A DNA stretch of 64,000 bases from Martinezella miluonensis (GTDB lineage: Bacteria; Pseudomonadota; Alphaproteobacteria; Rhizobiales; Rhizobiaceae). The notes below the pieces were generated by a model. The model saw nothing but the letters and a program-made list of their open reading frames with translations, had not been told where the DNA came from and made no database searches. The DNA is taken from assembly GCF_900094545.1 (NCBI RefSeq), contig NZ_FMAH01000026.1, forward strand, positions 1 to 64,000, given 5' to 3'. Positions 27,983-35,239 of this stretch are shown here, piece by piece; positions within the stretch are counted from its first letter, which is position 1, and each line of letters opens with the position of its first letter. A program made the position numbers and the translations under genes.

Positions 27983-28739
27983 TCCGATCATCGATACCGA
28001 TCTCGACGCCTATGTCGATGGCGAGTTGTCGGTCGCGCGCCGTGTCGAGGTGGAATCCTATCTCTCGGAGCATCCCGAGATCGCCGCCAAGGTGATGGCG
28101 GACATGAGCATCCGTGGCGAGTTGCGCATGGCGCTGGCCGGCGAGAGCCTCGTGCTCAAAGCCGAGACGCGCGAGGCGGCGCGGCGGCTGGAGCGCGGGC
28201 TGGTCTACGGGCGCATACTGGGCTCTTTCCAGCGTGTCGCCGCCGTTGCCATGCTGGTGACGACCGGCTGGGTCGCGCATACGTCCTTCGGCGCCTTTAC
28301 GGCGAGTGAGGTCAATGCGTCCGCACGGCCGCCGGCTTTTGTCGACGATGCGGTGCGCGCCTACAAGACGACCGCCGTGCGCGAAGAAATCAAGCCGCAA
28401 TCGGCGGTCGCCAGTTACAATGCGGATGAAATCCGCGCGTCGACGGCAATCGTCTTGCCGGCGCTGCCGGGCGACTGGCGCGTCACCGATGCGCAGATCT
28501 ACCCATCCGAGTTCGGTCCGAGCGTCGAAATGATGGTCGATGCCGGCACGGATGGGCAATTGTCACTTTTCGCCGTCCGTCCGGGCAATTTCGCCGTCCA
28601 GGAAGTCAGTCATATCAAGCGTGACGATGTCCAGGCTGCCTACTGGCAGATCGGCGAAGTCGCCTATGCGCTGATCGGCAACGGCAAGGCGGGGCAGCTT
28701 GACGGCGATGCCGAAAAGCTCGCCCGCAGCCTGTATTGA
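27969..28739 (+). CDS. Membrane-bound anti-sigma factor
   Basis: A 256-aa protein starting inside the sigma gene. The N-terminal cytosolic part (DAYVDGELSVARRVEVESYLSEHPE) is an anti-sigma domain of the zinc-finger-like type, but without the HxxxCxxC zinc ligands. A single membrane segment lies near residues 85-105 (VAAVAMLVTTGWVAHTSFGAF), and about 150 residues would lie in the periplasm. Gene overlap with the sigma factor and the topology together make the assignment good; the sensed stress is unknown. Confidence 0.85.
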   Translation: MKNVDPIIDTDLDAYVDGELSVARRVEVESYLSEHPEIAAKVMADMSIRGELRMALAGESLVLKAETREAARRLERGLVYGRILGSFQRVAAVAMLVTTGWVAHTSFGAFTASEVNASARPPAFVDDAVRAYKTTAVREEIKPQSAVASYNADEIRASTAIVLPALPGDWRVTDAQIYPSEFGPSVEMMVDAGTDGQLSLFAVRPGNFAVQEVSHIKRDDVQAAYWQIGEVAYALIGNGKAGQLDGDAEKLARSLY

Positions 28740-28762
28740 GTTTGAGTTAAAGGAGAACGACC

Positions 28763-29479
28763 ATGAATCCGACCAATCCGCGATACGGCTATGGAGCCGG
28801 CGCAGGCTCGCAGGCGCTCTTCGACGAAGGTCTGCGCCAGCATATGCTGCGCGTCTACAACTACATGGGTATCGGCCTGGTCGTGACGGGCATTGTCGCG
28901 ATGATCGTCGGCACGACGCCGGCGCTCTACGTGCCGATCTTCCAGACGCCGCTGAAGTGGGTCGTCATGCTGGCGCCGCTCGCCTTTGTGTTCTTCTTCT
29001 CGTTCCGCATCCAGTCCATGTCGGCAAGCACGGCGCAGACGATGTTCTGGGCGTTCTGTGCGGTCATGGGCCTGTCGCTGGCCTCGGTCTTCCTGGTTTT
29101 CACCGGCACGAGCATCGCGCGCACCTTCTTCATCGCCGCGACCATGTTCGGCGCGACCAGCCTTTACGGCTACACGACGAAGCGTGATCTTTCCAACATC
29201 GGCTCGTTCCTGATGATGGGCCTGTTCGGTGTGATCATTGCCAGCATCGTCAATATCTTCCTGGGTTCGAGCGCTCTGCAGTTCGCAATCTCGGTGATCG
29301 GTATCGTCGTCTTCGTCGGCCTGACCGTCTGGGATACGCAGAACATCAAGGAACAATATGCCGAAAACCACGATCAGGAATCGCAGCAGAAGCTCGCCGT
29401 CTTCGGTGCCCTGTCGCTCTACCTGAACTTCGTCAACATCTTCCAGCTGCTGCTGAATCTCACCGGCGAACGGGAGTAA
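28763..29479 (+). CDS. Bax inhibitor-1/YccA family membrane protein
   Basis: A 238-aa protein with seven predicted membrane helices. It begins with a short Gly/Tyr-rich cytosolic stretch and contains the BI-1 signatures (GATSLYGYTTKRDLSNIGSF; VWDTQNIKEQY; ALSLYLNFVNIFQLLL). BI-1 proteins act as pH-sensitive calcium leak channels or modulators of membrane proteases. AAGGAGA precedes the ATG. It lies 23 bp after the anti-sigma gene and may be read from the same transcript. Confidence 0.92.
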   Translation: MNPTNPRYGYGAGAGSQALFDEGLRQHMLRVYNYMGIGLVVTGIVAMIVGTTPALYVPIFQTPLKWVVMLAPLAFVFFFSFRIQSMSASTAQTMFWAFCAVMGLSLASVFLVFTGTSIARTFFIAATMFGATSLYGYTTKRDLSNIGSFLMMGLFGVIIASIVNIFLGSSALQFAISVIGIVVFVGLTVWDTQNIKEQYAENHDQESQQKLAVFGALSLYLNFVNIFQLLLNLTGERE

Positions 29480-29497
29480 GTTTGAAATTGCCTGCTT

Positions 29498-29547
29498 GAG
29501 CATGGTCTGAGCTAGAGGGCACTCCACGCCTTTTGGTGATCATGCTC
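29498..29547. repeat. Degenerate rhizobial palindromic repeat
   Basis: The arms GAGCATG/CATGCTC enclose 36 bp containing CACGCCTTTTGGTGAT. The spacing and right half resemble the better-preserved copy at 53398-53445 (CACTTTTCGGCATCATGCTC). It lies in the 325-bp gene-free interval 29480-29804, which otherwise holds two terminators. Confidence 0.55.
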
Positions 29548-29587
29548 TGGGAATGCGTCTCCCTGGGGGCTTGTTGAGACGCATGAC

Positions 29588-29630
29588 GCGCCTGCAGTAT
29601 CTGCGCCGATACTGCAGGCGCAACTTTTTT
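29588..29630 (+). terminator. Strong terminator after the BI-1 gene
   Basis: A perfect 14-bp stem (GCGCCTGCAGTATC/GATACTGCAGGCGC) with a 6-nt loop is followed by AAC and six T residues. Confidence 0.9.
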
Positions 29631-29710
29631 GAGAGTAGCAAACCGAGTTTGCAGCCATTTTCGCCGCAGCGCGGCAAAGGGGAAAGGTGCCGGACTAAAA
29701 GAGCACTGTC

Positions 29711-29753
29711 TAAAGAAAGGGCCCGATAGCGCAAATCTGCTGCCATCGGGCCC
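29711..29753 (-). terminator. Terminator of the dgoD transcript
   Basis: On the minus strand, GGGCCCGAT and ATCGGGCCC pair across a 17-nt loop and TTTCTTT follows, about 50 bp after the dehydratase stop. Confidence 0.7.
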
Positions 29754-29804
29754 GTAATCATTGCGGATATCAGGCCCTTCGTCTGTCAGGAGAGGGCCGT
29801 GATC

Positions 29805-30953
29805 TTACCACTCGGCGACGCTACCGTCCTCGTGGCGCCAGACCGGGTTGCGCCAGCGATGGCCTTCCTTGGCGCGCTCGATGACATAGGCTTCGTCGAC
29901 CTCGATGCCGAGGCCTGGTCCCTGCGGGATCGAGACGAAGCCGTCGGCATACTGGAACACCTCCTTGTTGGAGATGTAGTCGAGGATGTCGTTGCCCTTA
30001 TTGTAGTGGATGCCGAGGCTCTGCTCCTGGATGAAAGCATTGTAGCTGACGGCATCGACCTGCAGGCAGGCGGCAAGCGCGATCGGACCGAGCGGGCAAT
30101 GCGGCGCCAGCGCCACGTCATAGGCTTCGGCCATGGCCGCGATCTTGCGGCATTCGGTGATGCCGCCGGCATGGGAGAGGTCGGGCTGGAGAATGTCGAC
30201 ATAGCCATCCGACAGGACCGACTTGAAGTCCCAGCGCGAATAGAGACGTTCGCCAAGCGCGATCGGCGTCGAGCAATGATTGGCGATTTCCTTCAGCGCC
30301 TCCCGGTTTTCCGACAGCACGGGCTCTTCGATGAAGAGCAGCTTGTAGGGCTCCAGCTCCTTGGCGAGTACCTTGGCCATCGGCCGGTGGACGCGGCCGT
30401 GGAAATCGACGCCGATACCGATATAGGGGCCGATCGCCTCGCGGATGGTGGCGATGGTCTCGACCGCCTTTTCCACCTTGTCGTAGGTGTCGACGATCTG
30501 CATTTCCTCGCAGCCGTTGAGCTTGATTGCCTTGAAGCCGCGGGCAACGACGTCCTTGGCGTTGTTGGCGACGTCGGAGGGACGGTCGCCGCCGATCCAG
30601 GAGTAAACCTTGATCTTGTCGCGCACCTGGCCGCCGAGCAGCGAGTGGATCGGCTGTCCGAGCGCCTTGCCCTTGATGTCCCAGAGCGCCTGGTCGATGC
30701 CGGCAATCGCCGACATATGGACGGCGCCGCCGCGATAGAAGCCGGCGCGGTACATGACGTTCCAGTGATCCTCGATCAGGAAGGGATCCTTGCCGATCAG
30801 ATAGTCTTCAAGCTCGTGCACGGCTGCCTGCACGGTCAGCGCACGGCCTTCCACGACCGGCTCGCCCCAGCCGACAATGCCCTCATCCGTCTCGATTTTC
30901 AGGAACAGCCACCGTGGCGGCACTATGTAGGTCGTCAGTTTCGTGATCTTCAT
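29805..30953 (-). CDS. dgoD: D-galactonate dehydratase
   Basis: A 382-aa enolase-superfamily enzyme, the same length as E. coli DgoD, converting D-galactonate to 2-keto-3-deoxygalactonate. The metal and catalytic residues are in place: GVDFHGR (Asp and catalytic His), FIEEPV (Glu), LGERLYSR (Glu) and the second catalytic His in LAPHCPLGP. The ATG at 30953 gives the exact family N-terminus (MKITKLTTYIV). It follows a GntR regulator on the same strand by 31 bp. No galactonate kinase or aldolase gene is nearby. Confidence 0.94.
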   Translation of the reverse strand: MKITKLTTYIVPPRWLFLKIETDEGIVGWGEPVVEGRALTVQAAVHELEDYLIGKDPFLIEDHWNVMYRAGFYRGGAVHMSAIAGIDQALWDIKGKALGQPIHSLLGGQVRDKIKVYSWIGGDRPSDVANNAKDVVARGFKAIKLNGCEEMQIVDTYDKVEKAVETIATIREAIGPYIGIGVDFHGRVHRPMAKVLAKELEPYKLLFIEEPVLSENREALKEIANHCSTPIALGERLYSRWDFKSVLSDGYVDILQPDLSHAGGITECRKIAAMAEAYDVALAPHCPLGPIALAACLQVDAVSYNAFIQEQSLGIHYNKGNDILDYISNKEVFQYADGFVSIPQGPGLGIEVDEAYVIERAKEGHRWRNPVWRHEDGSVAEW

Positions 30954-30984
30954 GGCATTGCTTCCATTTCGACTTTGAATCGTA

Positions 30985-31779
30985 TCAGCGGCGCGATGCC
31001 GCGGATGTCGGGGTTTCGGGATTGGTTTTCCGCCCGCCATCCGGCCGTCGTTCGACGGCAAGGTCACGGGCGGCAAGATCGAGCATGCGATGGGCGCAGT
31101 CGCGGGCCGCAGCGCGGTCGCGCAGACGTAGCGCCTCCACCAGCTGGCCGTGGACGACGATCGCCTCGTCCCGGCTGTGAGCGGCGACATTCGAGGCGTG
31201 CAGCGCATATTTGAGGCCGGCATGCATGGCGCTCGACAGGCGGCGGAACACCTGGTTGTGGCTGGCGCTCAGCAGCAGTTTGTGAAAAGTCACGTCGGCT
31301 TCGGTGAAGCCTTCCGGATCGTCGCCGCTATCGCGCATCTGCCGCCAGGCATTGTCGAGATCGGCAATCTCCTGAGCGGTGGCCCGCTCGGCGGCATATT
31401 CAGCGGCAACGGGCTCGATCGTGCGGCGAGCCTCCAGGATGGAGCCGAGAATATCGAAACCGGCGATGTAGGGACCCATCCATTCGAGCACATCCTGATC
31501 GAGGATGTTCCAGTCGTTCTTGTCGCAGACTGATGTGCCGATGCGCGGCTTGCCGCGCACGAGCCCCTTCGATTCCAGTATCTTGAGGGATTCGCGGATG
31601 ACCGTGCGGCTGACGCCATAAATCGCACACAGATCGTTCTCGCGCGGCAGGGTCGAGCCCGAGGGATAGCGCTCGGAGCAAATGTCTTCGGCAATCGACG
31701 CGGTCACGTTCTTGCGGACGCGCGGACGGCGCGCCGGCTGAGCCGAGGAGTCATGCCCCTGTCCTTCAACCGAATCCAC
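30985..31779 (-). CDS. GntR/FadR family regulator (DgoR-like)
   Basis: A 264-aa repressor with an N-terminal winged helix (ENDLCAIYGVSRTVIRESLKILESKGLV) and a C-terminal FCD ligand domain (DVTFHKLLLSASHNQVF). I chose the GTG at 31779 because GGAGGAAG lies 7 nt before it; a longer ATG-started frame to 31896 has no ribosome site and would leave little room for the leader. It is upstream of dgoD on the same strand, as a DgoR-type regulator responding to galactonate would be. Confidence 0.88.
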   Translation of the reverse strand: MDSVEGQGHDSSAQPARRPRVRKNVTASIAEDICSERYPSGSTLPRENDLCAIYGVSRTVIRESLKILESKGLVRGKPRIGTSVCDKNDWNILDQDVLEWMGPYIAGFDILGSILEARRTIEPVAAEYAAERATAQEIADLDNAWRQMRDSGDDPEGFTEADVTFHKLLLSASHNQVFRRLSSAMHAGLKYALHASNVAAHSRDEAIVVHGQLVEALRLRDRAAARDCAHRMLDLAARDLAVERRPDGGRKTNPETPTSAASRR

Positions 31780-31903
31780 CCTACTTCCTCCAGACCATTG
31801 TGCGCTCCCGAAATCACTTGCCGCGAGGGGCGGATGTCGGCCGTGCATGCAGCCAATGCCCGCTTGCGTTCCAAGCGCTTTTCGCATGGGCGCCAAGATA
31901 CGT

Positions 31904-31942
31904 TAATCATCATACATTAGCAATGGTCTTGTATGATGATTA
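31904..31942. promoter_or_regulatory. 13-bp perfect inverted repeat, candidate DgoR operator
   Basis: TAATCATCATACA (31904-31916) and TGTATGATGATTA (31930-31942) are exact reverse complements, separated by 13 bp. It is the main feature of the 369-bp gene-free stretch 31780-32148 between the GntR gene and the osmC-like gene. The position fits autorepression by the GntR protein, with one half-site pair per arm. Confidence 0.75.
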
Positions 31943-32148
31943 AATGGCATCACCCCATCGCAGGCGGGAACAATTCGCCGCGCTGCGCTTTGTTGAAGTC
32001 GGCGCCGCTCCTGTTATGGCGGCGTCGTCTTCGATGGATAGAAGGATTATGGTGTCCGTGCGGCCGGCGTGAATGCCATTGCCGTCGGATCATCGCGGGA
32101 AGCGAGGATTCTGCTCCCAAGGCTCAGTTCAACGACAAGGAGGACGAC

Positions 32149-32580
32149 ATGCAGATCAATCGTACAGGTTCGGCTCAATGGTCCGGCGGTCTGAAGGATG
32201 GCAAAGGCCAGATCTCGACGCAGAGCGGCGCGCTCAGTCATTATCCCTACGGTTTCGCCAGCCGCTTCGAAGGCGTCCCCGGCACTAATCCGGAAGAGCT
32301 GATCGGGGCTGCGCATGCCGGCTGCTTTACCATGGCCTTGTCGCTGATCCTCAATGAGGCTGGCTTCACTGCCGAAAGCATGGAGACCACGGCCAAGGTC
32401 ACGCTGGAAAGCGTCGAAGGCGGCTTTGCCATCACCGCAATCCATCTGACCCTGACGGGCAAGATTCCAGGCGCCGATGAAGCCACCTTCACCGAGCTTG
32501 CCAACAAGGCCAAGGCCGGCTGCCCGGTTTCCAAGGCTCTCGCTTCGGTTCCGATTTCGCTGGAAGTTCACGCCGCCTGA
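32149..32580 (+). CDS. OsmC family peroxiredoxin
   Basis: A 143-aa OsmC/Ohr superfamily protein that reduces organic hydroperoxides. Both redox cysteines are present: AAHAGCFTMAL near residue 60 and AKAGCPVSKAL near residue 125. Length and the N-terminus (INRTGSAQWSGGLKDGKG) match the OsmC rather than the Ohr branch. The ATG at 32149 has a full AAGGAGG upstream. It is a single gene, divergent from the DgoR-like regulator. Confidence 0.92.
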   Translation: MQINRTGSAQWSGGLKDGKGQISTQSGALSHYPYGFASRFEGVPGTNPEELIGAAHAGCFTMALSLILNEAGFTAESMETTAKVTLESVEGGFAITAIHLTLTGKIPGADEATFTELANKAKAGCPVSKALASVPISLEVHAA

Positions 32581-32693
32581 ACCGGCCATTTCAGCTTTCG
32601 CGTCGCGCTGGTTGGCGCGGCGCGTTTCGCATATATTCCGCATTCGGGCATGGGCTGTCATTCATGGGAATGCGGTGCTCAAGGGAGAGGCGA

Positions 32694-33173
32694 ATGTCAG
32701 GAATTCTCTTAATTCACGTCGTCATAAGTTTGATTGCGATCGTCAGCGGCATTGTCGTCGCTCACGGCTTTCTTACCGCCAATCGTCACGAGCGATCGAC
32801 ACTGGTCTATATGGTCGCGACCATTCTCACCAGCTTGACGGGTTTTCTGTTTCCGTTTCACGCTGCCACACCGGCAATCATCGTCGGCGGTCTGTGCGTT
32901 CTCATCTTCATACCGACCGCGCTGGCACGCTACAGCTTCCATCTTGCCGGCATCTGGCGCCCTGTTTTCATCGTGGGGGCCATGGTGCTGCTGTTCTTCA
33001 ACTGTCTGGTGCTGATCATTCAATCGTTCCAGAAGGTACCGGCGCTGAATGCGCTGGCACCCAATGGTAACGAGCCGCCGATACTGGTGGCGCAGGTGGC
33101 TCTCCTCGTGGTGTGCCTGCTTGTCGGCTATCTGAGCATCCGTCGCTTCCGTCCTGCGCTCCTGGGGATCTGA
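32694..33173 (+). CDS. Small four-helix membrane protein, function unknown
   Basis: A 159-aa protein with four hydrophobic segments (ILLIHVVISLIAIVSGIVV; FLFPF and IIVGGLCVLIFIP; VFIVGAMVLLFFNCLVLII; VALLVVCLLVGYL). No known catalytic motif is seen. The ATG at 32694 follows GGGAGAGG. A terminator stands downstream at 33296. I do not recognise the family. Confidence 0.75.
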   Translation: MSGILLIHVVISLIAIVSGIVVAHGFLTANRHERSTLVYMVATILTSLTGFLFPFHAATPAIIVGGLCVLIFIPTALARYSFHLAGIWRPVFIVGAMVLLFFNCLVLIIQSFQKVPALNALAPNGNEPPILVAQVALLVVCLLVGYLSIRRFRPALLGI

Positions 33174-33295
33174 CCGGACGCCACCGCTCCATCGCATGTT
33201 GGACACTTTCGGCCCGTTCCGCAGGGAGCGTTGCCGATCATTTAACCCTTGTTGCAAGTTGTTCGGCGCGTTTCAACTTCATCGCGTAGCATTCG

Positions 33296-33323
33296 AAAAC
33301 CGCCCGCGATTGCAGGCGGTTTT
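33296..33323 (+). terminator. Terminator before the efflux operon
   Basis: AAAACCGCC/GGCGGTTTT hairpin with a 10-nt loop followed by CTT. It shields the TetR/efflux operon from upstream reading. Confidence 0.75.
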
Positions 33324-33338
33324 CTTGACATCGGCGCT

Positions 33339-33390
33339 CTGATGATTTACGAGTGACGAAAATTGAAAATCGTCACTCGTAAATCATCAG
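33339..33390. promoter_or_regulatory. 21-bp perfect inverted repeat, TetR operator of the efflux operon
   Basis: 33339-33359 and 33370-33390 are exact reverse complements (21 bp each; cores TTTACGAGTGACGA and TCGTCACTCGTAAA) around a 10-bp AT-rich centre. TTGACA at 33325-33330 gives a -35 box whose -10 region falls inside the left arm. The repeat ends 9 bp before the TetR ATG. It is long enough for two TetR dimers. Confidence 0.85.
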
Positions 33391-33399
33391 GTTCTATCT

Positions 33400-34008
33400 A
33401 TGCTCGATCTTCCCGATGTCAGCGCCGACCCTGCGCGTCAGGACAACATCGCGCGTATCCTCGAAGCCGCTGAACGGCTGTTTCGCCACTATGGCTATAG
33501 CAAGACGACCGTGGCCGATATCGCCCGTGATCTCGGCATGTCGACGGCGAACATCTACCGGTTCTTCGGCTCCAAGGTTGAAATCCATCAGGCTCTTTGC
33601 GGGCGTATGCTCCAGCAGAGCTATCAGATGGCTTTCAATATTCGTAACCAGCCGCTTAGCGCAGCCGATCGGCTGAGGGCCTATACCATGGGCCAATACA
33701 AGATGACGTTGGAGACCATGCTCGACGAGCAGAAGGTTCATGAGATGGTCATCGTCGCCATAGAGCGCGACTGGCATGTCATCGAAAAGCACATCGAACA
33801 TATGCAGGATCTGGTCGCCGAGATCATCGCCGAAGGGATTGCTGCCGGCGAGTTTGCCGAGCAGGACCCGCGTGTCGCAGCCAAGTGCTTTGCCGCGGCG
33901 ACCGTCGATCTCTGCCATCCGCAGATGGTGGCGCAGTGTCTTGCCAAATCATACCAGGCCGAGCCCGAAGATCTCATCGAATTCGTCATCAGGGCCTTGA
34001 AGAAATAG
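33400..34008 (+). CDS. TetR family regulator of RND efflux operon
   Basis: A 202-aa repressor. The TetR DNA-binding domain is at residues 15-62 (ILEAAERLFRHYGYSKTTVADIARDLGMSTANIYRFFGSK). The C-terminal half is helical and ligand-binding. It is preceded by a long perfect inverted repeat and followed after 59 bp by the membrane-fusion and RND pump genes. It should repress both itself and the pump until a drug or plant compound binds. Confidence 0.92.
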   Translation: MLDLPDVSADPARQDNIARILEAAERLFRHYGYSKTTVADIARDLGMSTANIYRFFGSKVEIHQALCGRMLQQSYQMAFNIRNQPLSAADRLRAYTMGQYKMTLETMLDEQKVHEMVIVAIERDWHVIEKHIEHMQDLVAEIIAEGIAAGEFAEQDPRVAAKCFAAATVDLCHPQMVAQCLAKSYQAEPEDLIEFVIRALKK

Positions 34009-34067
34009 CAGTTCGCGCACCGGATGGCCGGAGCGCTCCCGTTTTTATTCGACTTTAGGAGAGCGAC

Positions 34068-35216
34068 ATGGTTTCGCTGACGACCAACACTCTAAGGGCT
34101 GCAGCCGGCGCGGTTCTCATTGCCGCCCTGGGGCTTGGGCTCTCGGGCTGCAACGAGAAGAAGGAAGAGACGGCGGAGGTGATCCGTCCGGTGAAGGTGG
34201 TCGAGATCGCCCAGGCAGACACGACACGCAAGCTCGACTATTCCGGCGCCGTGCGCGCGCGCACCGAGATGAATCTCGGCTTCCGCATCAACGGCAAGAT
34301 CGTCGAGCGCAAGGTGGATATCGGCCAGAGAGTGAAGCCCGGCGATGTGCTCGCCCGCATCGATGCGACCGATTATACCCTTGCCGTTCGTCGTTCCCAG
34401 GCAACTCTGGATTCAGCTGAAAAGCAGGTGCAGACGGCCGAGCTCGCCCGCAATCGCGCCCAGGCGCTGTTCGACAAGAACGTCACCTCCAAGTCGCAGC
34501 TCGAACAGGCCGAGCTCTCCTATGAGCAAGCTGTTTCGTCGCGCGATTCCGCCGTCTCGGCGCTCACCGAAGCGAAGAACCAGGTCGCCTATGCCGACCT
34601 GGCATCGGACATGAACGGCATCGTCACATCAATCAATGCCGATGTCGGTCAGGTGGTCGCTTCGGGCACGCCGGTCGTCACCGTTGCAGTCGATGGCGAG
34701 AAGGAAGTGCAGGTCGCCGTACCGGAAATGGACATTGCCCAGTTCAAGGTCGGCAAGGACGTCAAGGCGCGCTTCTGGTCGGACTCGGCACTCGTACTGG
34801 ACGGAAAGGTGCGGGAAGTATCCGGTAGCGCCGATCAGTCGCGCACGTTTGCGGTGCGCGTGAGCCTGCCGGCCGATCAGCGCGTGCTGCTCGGCATGAC
34901 AGCGACGATCGAGGCATTCGCCGACAACACCCAGCCGTTCGTTTCCATTCCGCTCAGCGCACTTGCGCAGAAGGACGGAAAGCAGATCGTCTGGCTCGTC
35001 GATCGCAGCGCTGGCACCGTCCATTCGCGTGCCGTCAAGGTTGCCGATTTCGCCGATGACGGCGTGCGCGTCGCCGATGGCCTCAAGGCCGGCGATGTCG
35101 TCGTTGCCGCCGGCACCCAGTTCATGACCGAGAACATGAAGGTCAAACTGTCTGGTGCCGCAGCCCAGCAGGCAGCCGCAGAAACCAAAGCCGCTTCGGC
35201 GGATATCGTACGCTGA
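34068..35216 (+). CDS. RND efflux periplasmic adaptor (membrane fusion lipoprotein)
   Basis: A 382-aa lipoprotein. The signal peptide ends in a lipobox (LSGC, Cys at residue 28). Next come a lipoyl half-domain (NLGFRINGKIVERKVDIGQRVKPGD), an alpha-hairpin coiled coil (residues about 100-165), the second lipoyl half and a beta-barrel. It would bridge the RND pump and an outer-membrane channel. No TolC-like gene is here, so a shared channel is probably used. AGGAGAG precedes the ATG. Confidence 0.93.
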   Translation: MVSLTTNTLRAAAGAVLIAALGLGLSGCNEKKEETAEVIRPVKVVEIAQADTTRKLDYSGAVRARTEMNLGFRINGKIVERKVDIGQRVKPGDVLARIDATDYTLAVRRSQATLDSAEKQVQTAELARNRAQALFDKNVTSKSQLEQAELSYEQAVSSRDSAVSALTEAKNQVAYADLASDMNGIVTSINADVGQVVASGTPVVTVAVDGEKEVQVAVPEMDIAQFKVGKDVKARFWSDSALVLDGKVREVSGSADQSRTFAVRVSLPADQRVLLGMTATIEAFADNTQPFVSIPLSALAQKDGKQIVWLVDRSAGTVHSRAVKVADFADDGVRVADGLKAGDVVVAAGTQFMTENMKVKLSGAAAQQAAAETKAASADIVR

Positions 35217-35239
35217 CCCGGATCGAGAGGGACGACATC

